This document shows, one piece after another, positions 11,395 to 22,189 of a stretch of 64,000 nt of DNA (the first letter of the stretch is position 1; every line of letters starts with the position of its first letter). The DNA is from Polytrichum commune (taxonomy: Eukaryota; Streptophyta; Polytrichopsida; Polytrichales; Polytrichaceae). The notes below the pieces were generated by a model. The model was not told the origin of the DNA and did not search any database. It saw only the letters and a list, made by a program, of their open reading frames with translations. A program made the translations under genes and the position numbers. The stretch is taken from positions 11,966,001-12,030,000 of the forward strand of contig OX485803.1 of NCBI GenBank assembly GCA_950295325.1, given 5' to 3'.

Positions 11395-11424
11395 GTCTGA
11401 CCAACTGGATTTGAATCAGTTACC
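11395..11424 (-). pseudogene. tRNA-Tyr 3' half fossil
   Basis: On the minus strand this reads as the T arm and 3' acceptor strand of the intact tRNA-Tyr at 12441-12523, with a recognisable B box (GATTCAAATCC) and the end TTGGTCAGA in place of TTGGTCGGA. The 5' half is absent. It sits at the point where copies A and B of the segmental duplication stop matching. Confidence 0.65.
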
Positions 11425-11588
11425 TCTGTATATCCGATGGGTAGGAATTCAACATGATTCATATATTTTGTATGATCCTTCCACTAACTTACCAGGTTTA
11501 AATGATGAAGTTAATATCTTCCACTCTTGATGATTGTTCACTGCCACAACATATATTTGAGATGCCAACTCAGTAGTTTAGCTTGAAC

Positions 11589-11824
11589 TACACTAAATAT
11601 GATATTTAGTGTCACTTACTATTTGGAATTGCGCAATGCTATATATACATATATATATATTACTATTGATGTAATTTTGTTACCAAGTGAAGTTGTCAAT
11701 GTTATATAATGTCCAAACAACCAATTTGAAATTTGTTGGTTAAATATGAGACATACAATAAATAGATATAGCATTACGTAATACCAAATAGCTAGTGACA
11801 CTAACTATCATCTTTAGTGTAGTG
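11589..11824. mobile_element. Hairpin MITE, TACACTAAA-type ends
   Basis: The left arm TACACTAAATATGATATTTA and the right end (TAACTATCATCTTTAGTGTA) are inverted repeats that extend inward through TAGTGTCAC and CAATGCTATAT. The centre is an AT dinucleotide tract plus a TTACCAAGTGAAGTTGTC block. No target duplication is clear. The element at 11975-12202 is a relative in the opposite orientation. Confidence 0.65.
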
Positions 11825-11925
11825 TTTCCCATCTCTCTAGATTTAGGTTAGTGTTTCCCATCTCCCCAAGTCTAGGTTAGTGCTTCCCACCTCTACAAGT
11901 TTAGGTTAGTGCTTTCCCACCTTAT
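11822..11925. repeat. Tandem repeat, period 29 bp, 3.5 copies
   Basis: GTGTTTCCCATCTC…TTTAGGTTA-type units start at 11822, 11851, 11880 and 11909. The array fills the gap between two related hairpin MITEs. Confidence 0.8.
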
Positions 11926-11974
11926 GCTCTTTTCTCTCATGTGGATTAAAGTGGTTGCACTAGAAGTTGCAGGT

Positions 11975-12202
11975 TAGACAACTACTCTATATATTCTATA
12001 TAGTGTCACATAATATTTGGAAACATGCAATGCTATAATTATTTACTATATTTATCATTTTTGCCAACAAAGGTCGAATTGGTCGTTTGGACATTATAGA
12101 GCATTAACATCTTTACTTGGTAAGAAATTACATTAATAAAAAATACTTATTTGTGTAATTCCAAATAATAAGTGACACTAAACACAATATCTAGTGTAGT
12201 TT
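11975..12202. mobile_element. Second hairpin MITE of the same family
   Basis: TATAGTGTCACATAATATTTGG at the left end pairs with CCAAATAATAAGTGACACTA at the right. The interior word GGTCGTTTGGACATTATAGAGCATT is the reverse complement of a block in the 11589-11824 element, so the two are inverted relatives. Confidence 0.6.
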
Positions 12203-12422
12203 ATTGATTGCACTGATACAAGTGAATCAACAATGCATTGCAAGTTTCAAGTGGTATGTGTATTGTCAGCTTTTGCAAAAGACATTGATTGCTGTCTCCA
12301 TACTAACTTATGTAGAACTTCAATCTACAGGAATCCTACTTCAACCCAAAACGTGCCCAACTCCATGCCACATTCAAAATGGACAAAAAGAAGATTTCAA
12401 ATTCAGAAGGTTTTGAGAAACC

Positions 12423-12434
12423 AAAAAACAAAAA
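12423..12434 (-). terminator. RNA polymerase III terminator for tRNA-Tyr
   Basis: Read on the minus strand, the tRNA 3' end at 12441 is followed after six bases by TTTTT, then G and TTTTTT. Runs of T just downstream are the normal termination signal for this polymerase. Confidence 0.75.
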
Positions 12435-12440
12435 GCAGTG

Positions 12441-12523
12441 TCCGACCAACCGGATTCGAACCAGTGACCTAAGGATCCCTGCACCTCTACAGTCCTCCGC
12501 TCTACCAACTGAGCTATGGTCGG
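12441..12523 (-). tRNA. tRNA-Tyr: tRNA-Tyr (GUA) with a 10-base intron
   Basis: The minus strand folds as a full cloverleaf: acceptor CCGACCA/TGGTCGG with discriminator A, D stem GCTC/GAGC around AGTTGGTA, anticodon stem GAGGA/TCCTT with loop CTGTAGA (anticodon GTA), five-base variable region, and T stem ACTGG/CCGGT with loop TTCGAAT. The mature length is 73 bases. A 10-base insert (AGGTGCAGGG, 12477-12486) lies after position 37, the usual place for tRNA introns; nuclear tRNA-Tyr genes of plants carry one. Internal A and B boxes are intact and a T-run terminator follows, so the gene looks functional. Confidence 0.95.
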
Positions 12524-13717
12524 AAGCCCCGTGCCCCGTTGCATTGGAACACTTTGGCCGATATGTTCTTGAAAGGAATATGACTGTTATATATACCTAG
12601 AAGGCCTTCGTCAGAGAAGTCGCTATTCTCGCACGTATTTTCGGATTAACAATCAGCTGAATGCTTCATGAGTATTCCTTTCTCCGCTTTATTCATTGAA
12701 TCATCAGTCTGTCATTTCTGCGACGATCTTATTAAGAGTCCTGTCACTCCGTGTGCTGTCATATCTGTGAAGCATAGGTAATTGATGGATTTGGCTTGTG
12801 ATTGTCCCCTGCTGGTGTCTTTTGGGCAAGAAGTAAAGTGGTGAATTATGTTGCAATTCATGGTTTCGTATACTAGAGGTACCTTGGTACCATGTCAGGT
12901 TTAGCATTTTGTACGTTGAATTGTCATTTAGGTTTGTGCCACATCAACAATTTCAAGGAGGTTTCAAGGTTTGGGAATTATTGAAGTTGAAGCCACCATG
13001 ATACTACAATAATTAGTAGAAAGTACTGTACCCTTTGCAGGCTTGACAATTTGCAATCTACTCTTGCAACCCTCATGCAATCATCTCACCATGTGTGCAC
13101 AGAAGGGAAAGCAAAAAGAAAAAGGGAAAAAGATAAAAGAAAAAGGTAACAAAGTATGACCCATTCACATGACACAAATGTCCTGTATGCCATCCAGGAA
13201 GGGGAAGGGATGATTACCACTGGCCAATGAAATTTGACATAATATATCAATGGTGTGAAAGGTAGGATACAGATGATGTCCTACAGTGCTTTCAAATTTC
13301 AGCTCAACAATTATCAGGATTTGAAAACGAAGGAGTGAAATTATTTCATCCAACTAATAATGCCGATTACAGCACAAATGTGGTAACTTATGTGTGGTAT
13401 GCCTTTAAAGTTCTCAAGAAACTGGAACAATCGGCATCTGGGAGAAAAGATCCAGAGTTCCAGTTCAAAACCATCAGGATGGAGATCATCCAGGAGGTTA
13501 TTGCAAGTATGCTCACCCTGCAGATATTCTAAAAATACACTTAAGTCACATCTCCTGTGCCTCTACAAAAAGGTGGACTACGAGAACAGCATGCTACACC
13601 AACTTCGGTTGATGCTTTTGATACATTGGTTCTGTACAGAATGTTCATACTCTCTAGAGAGAGATAAACAACATCAGGGATCAGAAGGTCCCTAAAAGTA
13701 GATGGGTGTGGCTAATG
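12524..13717. other. Region between tRNA-Tyr and BRK1
   Basis: This is the upstream flank of the tRNA and the 3' flank of BRK1, both read on the minus strand. Frames are short and unconvincing. The part nearest 13717 should contain the BRK1 3' UTR. Confidence 0.45.
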
Positions 13718-15106
13718 TTACAGAGGGTTAATCGCAGTGCTGAATTGCGCCTCCAGAAACTCCAGCTGCCGCTCAAGAACTGTGAGTTTCTCATTTAGCG
13801 TAGCCAGCTTACTCCGCGTAGCTGATTCTGTTCAATATGAACACATGAAATCAGCTTCAAATTAAAGACATTTGATAGCAGAGAGCCAACAAAATTACAT
13901 GCAAAAGGGGAAAGTACACTAAAATAATCCTATTAGGGTGGGCGAAAATTTAATGTGGAAAGAATTAACATGGGCCACTTAAATGGAAATAATGTGGGTG
14001 CAAGTCGCAGGGTCTTCCCCCAAGTCTTTCTGAAGACTTCCGAACAACATTTTCCATAGAATAAGATGGTCCCCTTACATCAAGAGGGGCATAATATAAA
14101 ATAGTCACCTTACAGCAAGGGTAGCATAAAATAAGATAATAACCCACATCAATTTCCCAGAAAATAATTAATGTGGCCCACATTAATCCTGAACTAGGTG
14201 TAGGCTGAAAATGAATGTGGGTTCTAGAGAATTACTGTAGCCCACTCTTAGTGTAGCATCTTGATAGGCCAATATGATTGCCTCAGACATATATTCCGGT
14301 GAATTCCAATCAATTGGTGCAACCACACTAACATACTCCGACCACATTTGACGCTCTAGGTATGCAGGATTTGGACAGTTTTAAAAGCCCTTAAAACTCT
14401 TGATCTAGTACACAATTGATCTTCAGAAAACGAACACCAAGTCCTTTTAAAAGGTTTAGTTCCTTCAGCATTTGAGGCCAGAGCATCACTTATTTTACAT
14501 ATTTGGTGACTAAGAAAATGTGGGCTGCACACGACTATGAAAAACTCCGCACCTTGAGATCGAAGAGTTATAATCCACATTATAAACTAATGTATGTACT
14601 GCACTCATGTCCACATGCCCAGACTATAGACATGACAGGCAAATCAGCGAATCCCAATATTAGAAATAGGATATCTGAAAGCAAGGTCAATGAACAAGCT
14701 GTCTAAGTGAACACAAATCATGGCAAAACTCTACCGTAATGTAAATCAGCATGATCGCACACTATTTGCAGCCCTCCTGATATGATTTCGTCCTGCTTGG
14801 GACTGTACACTCACCGCAACTCTGTGTGTGTGAATGTAACTCAACAAACTTACTCACAAAAGATTCAACGAGGATGTGGAACAGAGATCAAGTACAGGAA
14901 AACCAAAGGCATAAAAACATACAGAGATTGTTAAAGAACATGTAGCACAAATCTCAAGAAAAATTTCAGAACTCACCAAACTGGAGGAGAAACTCGAAAA
15001 GCCGACGAACATTCAGGGACAATGAACTCGAGAAATGGCGATTGTCCCAGTCAGACTGAACAGCGATCCCGACGGCCACAGTGTTGGTTATCCCATTCTT
15101 CGACAT
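13718..15106 (-). CDS. BRK1: BRICK1 (BRK1/HSPC300), SCAR/WAVE complex subunit; two exons
   Basis: Exon 1 (14977-15106) reads MSKNGITNTVAVGIAVQSDW… through SLNVRRLFEFLLQF. Exon 2 (13718-13827) reads ESATRSKLATLNEKLTVLER… and ends …NPL. Donor GTGAGT and acceptor AACAG bound an intron of 1149 bases (13828-14976), and the joined frame is 79 codons, close to the usual 75-90. The protein is one long amphipathic helix that joins the four-helix core of the SCAR/WAVE complex, which activates Arp2/3-driven actin nucleation in the cytosol. The QSDW, SLNVRRLF and KLATLNEKL blocks are diagnostic for BRK1. Upstream DNA (15107-15600) turns GC-rich, as expected for a promoter. Repeat DNA lies inside the intron at about 13930-14280. 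No breaks are seen, so the gene should be functional. Confidence 0.93.
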
Positions 15107-15610
15107 GATGGAACTCCTCTCCCACACCACTGCACACTCTCTGGAGCTTCACTAACTTAAACGCTGCACTCAAACTATCCACAGCTCAGAACAGAGAGTA
15201 CTTACAAACCCTTGTAAACCCACGTCTCTTCTCGTCTTTCCACGCCAAACCCCCCCGAAGCGCTCACAACATATAATAAAATATGGCAGCAGAACCTGGA
15301 ACCTGTTCTAAACCGCGCCGTTAATCGCTCCGGAGTAAGCACATGTGACGATCGGCGAGCTTTGAATATCCCGGTAGGGTTTGAGGATCCGGAGACTGTG
15401 GATCCGCGAAGCTGACACTGTCTCTACAACAACAATGGCGCCCGGGGGAACAGGGGGGTCGACCCGTTATATTGGCTTACCCGGCCCGTTACGTATGAGC
15501 CGGGCCAAGTCACGGGTCCCGGTGAGGTTCTATTGGTGGGGCGCCCGGCTCGTTGTTCCGAGGAGCAAGGTGAAATGACGGGTTAGGAGTGGGTTCTATT
15601 GGGCCACCTT
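15107..15610 (-). promoter_or_regulatory. BRK1 5' flank / probable promoter
   Basis: The 200 bases upstream of the BRK1 start are moderately CT-rich on the plus strand and contain ATATAATAAAATATGG near 15271. Further out (15420-15590) is an unusually GC-rich patch with CCCGGG, GGCCCG and CCCGGCCCGTT words. Function is inferred from position only. Confidence 0.35.
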
Positions 15611-15639
15611 CACAAAATGAACAATGTTTAGCCTGAGTG

Positions 15640-17760
15640 TTGTTCAATTTTTGAAGGCAAACACACATGTGGGCCTGCCCAAGACTACCAATATCGGAGT
15701 CTAATTTTATTTTCTATAAAACAAATGGGTATTAGTCTAAGTTGATCAGTTATGATGGAATTGTTGGTTGTTCATAGGTGATGGACTATGCTTTAAAGTA
15801 TGTAATGACATGTGAGTCTAGGAAGGGTCCGTTGTGGAGATTGAAGTTTTTTCTAGTGTTACTAAGATTGTAACAAAGTGTGGGTTGTTTCTAGCTACAA
15901 GGTGTGCCTAGTGAAGAGCTTGTTGTGTATCGTTTTCAATGTGTGGGTGGGCATATCCATTTCCCTGCGATTTGTGTTGGAAAGTTATTCCTAAGCATCC
16001 AAATATTACGTCTCTCATAAAGGGAGGGTAAATTTGTGTAAGTATGGCGGAGGTGTTATTGGTAATGAGAAGTATGAGTGGGTTATTTGGAAGGACTTTG
16101 TGAGTTGTACAAGGGTAGTGTATGGGAGTGTATATTGTGAAAGCTTGAGGGGGTCAATTTTAGGAATTTTATATTTGTACGTTTGGTATAGCCTTACTTG
16201 TTTTTTTTTTCAAATGGTTGTGTAGGAGGTTTGAGGCTATGAGGTTAATTTAGTGTTAAGTTGTATTGTTTCCATAGCAAGTGCAGTTGGGTTAAGGGAA
16301 TGGTGATCAGATAACTACCACTAGCTTCATTAATGTGTGCCACATCATGTTGAATTTGGATGGTATTTGTTGTGTATGCTATATCATTTCTAGGTTACAT
16401 TCCTTGATGAAAATGCTACAAAGAGGGATGGTTTGTGGTGGTGGTATATCTCTAGTTTCCCTCCTTTGTTCTTGATGAAAGTTCAATCATAGTATGCTAG
16501 TAAAGTGTTAATATTGTTTCTAGGTGTAGTATTGTGTGAGGAGTAGAATGTTGGGGTTGATGGTATTTTTGATTATTCCAAGGAAAGAGGTCTCTTTGTG
16601 GTAGCCACTTGTTGCAGGTTATTTCGTTTGGGAGCATCCATTGGCATAAGTAGGATGTGAGTGTTTTGTAATTTTGTATTTGTCTGTGGATTTGCATGGG
16701 CAACCATATATATGGTGTGTATAGGGAATTGTGTGGAATTTATGAGATTGTATAGGGGTGCTTTGGGGTGTCTTTGATGTGGTGGGGGTAGGGGGTGGTT
16801 GGCATGTTCTTGTATTCTTGGGTGTATGTGGTGGTTTTGTATTGTATATTCAATTTTCAATATGTTTGGCGTATGGTGTGTTAGATATGGTTCAACAGAT
16901 TGGTTGTGACATGATGGTATACAAAAGAGAAGTTTGGCATAGTCTAATGCGGGTTGTTCTACTTTGGTGGGTGTATGATAGTAGTGTTTGAATTCTTTGT
17001 TAGTCATTACATGTATTTCATTGGGGTGTGTTATGTGTTTAAGTTCAAATATGTTGTGTAGGAGTAATTTATGTAGATATTTGAGGGATAGTGTTGGGGT
17101 TAGTGTGGGTATACTACTTGCTTGAAGCATCCATTGATTTTCTAGTGGTGTAGGGAGGAGGTGAAAACCTTCCAATGTACTTTTGAGATGGGCCCCACCA
17201 ACTGTTTCAAGTAGGAATAGTGTTTGAGTGATTGGTGATCTTGTACAATTATGATGTAAGATACATCTTATTTTTGTGATACTCCGTACCTAGCTAGTAT
17301 GCATTGTACTAAGCCTATATATTTCCCAAGTACACCTTTATCATCAAGGCCATTGATCAGTTGTTTGCCAATGCATATGAGATAAGCATTGTTGAGTAAG
17401 AAAGTTTCTCTCCCAAACATGTCACGTGGTAGTTGTACAATTGAGTTTGACATACATCTTGGGAGATTAACAAACATGTTTGTGTATGGCAATTACTATC
17501 ATTGTTTGGTTTCTTAATGGCTGGTAGTGAGAATGGGACAACATAGAATTTGTGAGCAATACCAACTTTTATAATTTTGTCAACTATATTATCTCATGTC
17601 TCATAGTGATTGGGCACATGATTAAAGGTTTACATTGTTTTATTAGTACGGTTGATTGGTAGGTCTTCCATATGCGATAGCATATACATGCTTGTCATAA
17701 ATCATGGACGGAGTGGTTGATTTGCTATTTGCATTATTTGGAGGAATGGTGATATGTTTT
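15640..17760 (-). mobile_element. LINE fragment (end of reverse transcriptase and downstream region)
   Basis: The plus strand is strikingly T/G-rich. The minus strand reads as a decayed LINE ORF2: a segment with NNAYLICIGKQLINGLDDKGVLG (17268-17492), a 200-codon open stretch at 16573-17175 (MEGFHLLPTPLENQWMLQ… to …VATTKRPLSLE), then NEASGSYLITIPLTQLHLLW-like sequence near 16260-16340. Base composition and style match the two LINEs at 28740-31650 and 59113-64000. It has multiple stops and shifts and no 3' tail was found. The 200-codon stretch should not be taken as a host gene. Confidence 0.55.
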
Positions 17761-18827
17761 TTGGGGTGGAAATTTTTGAGAAATTACATGAGATTGGTTA
17801 TGAATACGAGTGAGCACTCCTCCTTTATGACTTTTGTATGTCATTCTTTGGTGCACAGTTCATGTGTTGTAATGTGTATTGTTGAAAAAAAAAATTATAG
17901 CTTCAAGAATAAATCGCGTATGTGTTTTGCGAATTTAGTAGCTGTAAGTTTGCGTCATCTTTGTCATTGGAGGAGTGTCATTTGTCTATCATGTCCGTAA
18001 AGACTAAAGGTTTGCCTTTATCTTGCTAAGGATTTGTCAAATGATAGCCATTTTGCTTTCAAGTGTTTTGGTTGCTCTCCTACTGCATAGGTAGCAAAGT
18101 TCTTGGCTTGATTCATGAGGTGTATCTATGTTGTTTGCATTTCATTACCGTGGATTATTTGATTCCTTTGGTTGTTACTTCTTCTACTATTTTATTGATG
18201 TCCCCCCCCCCCCCGACTTTGGGATGGGCCATTTTCTAGCCCCTTTATTGTGTTCGCTAGGATAGTGCTAATTTCATTTAAACACAGTCTTGGAAGTTCT
18301 TCTACAAAAGGTTTGGATATTCCTTCCATGCCTTTTGGATTAGGGACAAACTTAATGTATTGTTTTAGCGCTTATGATTTCTCTAACAAAAATCTTATTG
18401 ATTGTAACACTCTAGTATTAAATATCGAATGTATCAGCGAGCTTCTAATTCTTATCATGTTTGAAGTAGATGTTCCTTACATTTTGATTACCCATGCATG
18501 TCCTAATTTTCGCCTCAAAATTATTTGATGGTTCTAATTAGTTTAGGTTCTTTACAATAAAAATGATTGCAATTTTTTTACCAAGTCACCACCTATATTT
18601 TATCGTTTGTAACTGGTACATGTATGTGATTTTTACAAAATTCAATGTTATGATGTATGATGTTCATGGCTTGTCTAGGCCTAGTGGCAAGTATCTATGC
18701 ATAGTTGAGATTTTCAATATTCTTACATTGATAGATTTGAAGTCATAGCATCATTTGAATCCTTCATTTATAATTATTTTAAAGAGTCACGAAAAATGTT
18801 GGTCAATTATACCATCCAATAATTTTT
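17761..18827. other. Intergenic DNA, no gene recognised
   Basis: T-rich with short frames; a ten-base C run lies near 18206. Nothing could be assigned. Confidence 0.4.
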
Positions 18828-20352
18828 GGGAATTGTTAAAACCACCACGCTCGTGATTTGTAGTCATGTCATTTGGGATTTTTCGCGCGATGTCGGAGTA
18901 TCTTAAATTAAACTAATCTCTTGGCGGGCCGGACGAGGGCCGCTATATGAACCATTTATGGCGGGGGAAGATCTTTACTATATGCGGGCCGGTTCTAGGG
19001 GGGCGGACATTGGTGGGGCTCACTTATGCCGTCGGCCTCATGTCTTATTTCGGGGAGCCCACCTTTAGGTTCTTGTTGGGCTAGGCGGGCTCGGTGGCTC
19101 GGTGGCTACGTGGCTACGTGACTAGGCGGATTAGGCAACTAAGTATAATTCCTTTCTAGGCCTACTTACTACTAAATAACTAGTTGCTTAGGCCTACTTA
19201 CTACTAATTAACTAGTTGCTTAGTCTTACTTGCTTAGTGCCCCCCGCCACCTAGGACCACTATGGCACTTGGCTAATCATTTCGCACTAATTGTATGTTC
19301 GGCATCCTAGTATCATATTACAAGAAGTGGGTGCAGATGAAAATGTCCGTTTAAGACCCGGTTACCTTACAATGTTGGGCGAAGTTGGAAGTGCCCACAT
19401 TGCTTTCAAGTTGTAAATCATGTGTGAGTACATAATAGAATTGACTCAACCTTAGTCACCCTTTGCCACTAAAGGCGTCCCCAGCAGCCTCGCCATGGGG
19501 CATGCCAACGCCAAAAATGGGGCATCCCGGGTTCTTAGGTGGCGGTACCAGCATAAATTGAGCCCCACCAATGTCCGGTCCGGCATAATTTAGAACCGGC
19601 CCGGGTATAGTAAAGGCCTTCCAACGCCATAAATGGTTCATATGGCGACCCTCCTCCAGCCCACCAAGATATTACTTTAATATCAGATAATCCGATATCC
19701 TACTTTATCCCATGTCAGATAATAGGTGTCGTTGTCTTATTGATTGCTTCCTAATTATACCGGGGGTATGCCTAGGCTTTGGTGGGCTCTGACTCAAGAT
19801 GAGCTGCCCTGCCCAAGATGGAGGGCTCCCCAAACACCCTAAACACCATATAATACATTATTTTTGGCGGGTTGCTTACTATCTCTCCTGGGCATGCCCT
19901 AAGCAAGTAAGACTAACGAACTACTTATTAGTAGTAAGTAGGCCTAACCAACTAGTTATTAAGTAGTAAGTAGGCCTAAGCAACTAGTTATTTAGTAATA
20001 AGTAGGTCTAGAAAGGAATTATACTTAGTTACCTAATCCGCCTAGCCACGTAGCCACGTAACCACCGAGCCCGCCTAGCCCAACAAGAGCCTAAAGGTGG
20101 GCTCCCCGAAATAAGACACGAGGCTGACGGCATAAGTGAGCCCCACCAATGTCCGCCCCCCTAGAACCGGCCCGCGTATAGTAAAGATCTTCCCCCGCCA
20201 TAAATGGTTCATATAGCGGCCCTCGTCCGGCCCGCCAAGAGATTAGTTTAATTTAAGATACTTCGACATCGCGCGTAAAATCCCAAATGACGTGACTGCA
20301 AATCACGAGCGTGGTGGCTTTAACAAAAGGCGTGGTGGTTTTAACAATTCCC
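18828..20352. mobile_element. Long foldback DNA transposon with 8-bp target duplication
   Basis: The ends GGGAATTGTTAAAACCACC and its inverted copy are flanked by TAATTTTT on both sides (18820-18827 and 20353-20360). The arms run inward for roughly 450 bases each (CGGGCCGG, TGGCTACGTGGC, AACTAGTTGCTTAGG and their inverses). The loop holds a third copy of part of the arm (about 19540-19690) in the orientation of the right arm. There is no transposase. An 8-bp duplication fits hAT, and Mutator-like foldbacks (usually 9 bp) are the alternative. A transcript through it would fold into a long double strand. Confidence 0.85.
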
Positions 20353-20360
20353 TAATTTTT

Positions 20361-21225
20361 ATGGACGTTCTTCAATCTAGAAATACCATCTTTTAAGGCT
20401 CTGCAAATTATTATGGTTGCACTTTTTGACCATTTCAATGCAATTTTACAATTGACTATTGAAAGACTAGATAGGTAATTTTCCAAGTTTGAAGAGATTG
20501 GAGTATTGAAGGTTAAAGCACACTAGCTTATGCACATGTCATCTCTCTTTGAAGGGTTAACATTTGAAACATAAAAAACAAGTGAAGTTTTAATAAAAAA
20601 ATTGATGGTCTTTCATTGAACTTTCAAACCAATGTATCAAAAGATGTATGCATTGCAAATATCATCTGTGAATTGAAGTTAAGTTCCTAGAATATGAAAG
20701 ATTTGAAAACCAAATCAAATGCAAAGTGTTGAACACACATCACACTACGAAGAGAGGAATTCTTACTTTTTACAAATGTCATCAAGACAAGAATATCCAG
20801 CACATAACAACTAAATATGAGAATGAGAATGAAACTATTTCAAAAAGAAAACCTGAAATATTGATATTATGTGGGTGTCATTTGCTTGTGAGGATTGTAA
20901 TTGCTTTGTAATATTCCACACTTGATTCAAGTTATTTGAATGTCAAAATTCATGTCCACAACAGTCATACCAGACATGAACTGGGATCAAATGATGATAA
21001 AAAGTTTTCTACTTGTTAAACCTATTTTTTTAGCAAGGCAAAAGATCATTGGACACGCTTAATTTGACATGATTTGTCGTTCTTGCATCTGCCAAAAATG
21101 CCAATGATGTGAAGATAATGGTTGAAAATTCATCAAAGTTTCATATTCAATCAACACATACACCAACTATTTCATTATCTTATGTGCAAATATACCCATC
21201 AATTTCAATTTTCTTACATACATAA
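20361..21225. other. Intergenic DNA, no gene recognised
   Basis: AT-rich sequence with no supported feature; the end (21190-21225) has the same ATTTTCTTACATACAT words as the array at 21912-22090. Confidence 0.4.
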
Positions 21226-21911
21226 GGTAGAGGGTGCTTAAACCAACACTTTAAGCTATTGCACATACATATGACTATGTGGTTGATATATAAAATATAT
21301 ATTCACATTAGCCTTTGGGCTAAACATAGGTATCAAGAAAGAAAAAATACTTTTAGTCTCAATTGAATATTTGATGAATATTCAAAGTCAAAACTACTAG
21401 CTTCCTTATACCAATCCATAGGCCCCGTGTATGGCAACCTCGCATATGATGAGGACCCCCACCTTCATTGCCTAGAACCAACACAACATAGTTGGGTACT
21501 AGACCCAAACTACATCAAAGCCCAAGTAGTAATGGTATGCAAAGCCACACGGCTACCTCCATGATCCCTCCCGGGAACCGACCCCCTTTGCATCCCGGGA
21601 AATGACCCTTTTGTGCTTTGTGGGCCTACCTCCTTGGCGGTGTGAATAGAATGACTAGAATAGGCATTGACAAGCCACCCTGATCCCACCTTGAACCAAC
21701 CCGAGATAGAGTGGAGCCCGTTACATACCCTACATGAAGGTCATGGAGGCCGCTATGAGGTGGCACCACTAATGGCACCTAAAACCGTCACTTCGTGGGC
21801 CCAGACACTCCTACACCGCCGGGTACGGTTCAAGGTTGTAGAGTGTTGGCAATTGGGAGGTGTTTATAGGTGTTGGTTTTGGATGGGGTGTTGGATTTAG
21901 CACCCTCTACC
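21226..21911. mobile_element. Short TIR element inside a CTTACATACA repeat
   Basis: AAGGTAGAGGGTGCT at 21226 pairs with AGCACCCTCTACCTT ending near 21911. The flanks ACATACAT and ACATACAC match at seven of eight positions, consistent with an 8-bp target duplication. The 686-base interior is moderately GC-rich (CCCGGGAACCGACCCCC) and has no coding capacity that I recognise. Confidence 0.5.
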
Positions 21912-22090
21912 TTACATACACATCCATCCATCAATCTAACACTTGCACATACCTACCCACCAACCAGTTTCATTCTCTTACATACACACACTCCCACCAA
22001 TTTCGATATTCTTACATACATGCTCGCCCACCAATTTATTCTTTTACATACACATCCATCCACAAATTTCACTCTTAAATAGACACACTC
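21912..22090. repeat. Degenerate tandem repeat of CACCAATTTC…CTTACATACA
   Basis: About five units of 35-40 bases share CCACCAA-TTTC-TTCTCTTACATACACA. One more unit lies at 21185-21225, on the other side of the TIR element, so the element inserted within the array. Confidence 0.7.
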
Positions 22091-22189
22091 CCTCAAAGTA
22101 CATTGTCTTTCTCTTGTCAAAAAACACAAGAACAGATCTATAAAACAAACGAAAGAGACTTGCCAAAATTTAGACTGTAGTGAGCTTTT

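Noticed and set aside
13930-14280. Possible TIR element in the BRK1 intron
   Set aside because: Inverted AATGTGG/CCACATT words are present but I could not find matching ends or a target duplication, so it is mentioned only as repeat DNA.
16573-17175. 200-codon minus-strand frame as a possible host gene
   Set aside because: Composition, strand bias and neighbouring motifs fit LINE ORF2 downstream of the reverse transcriptase; no splice sites or host-gene similarity.
19456-19641. 61-codon minus-strand frame in the foldback element
   Set aside because: It lies in the third copy of the transposon arm and is not conserved as protein in the other two arm copies.
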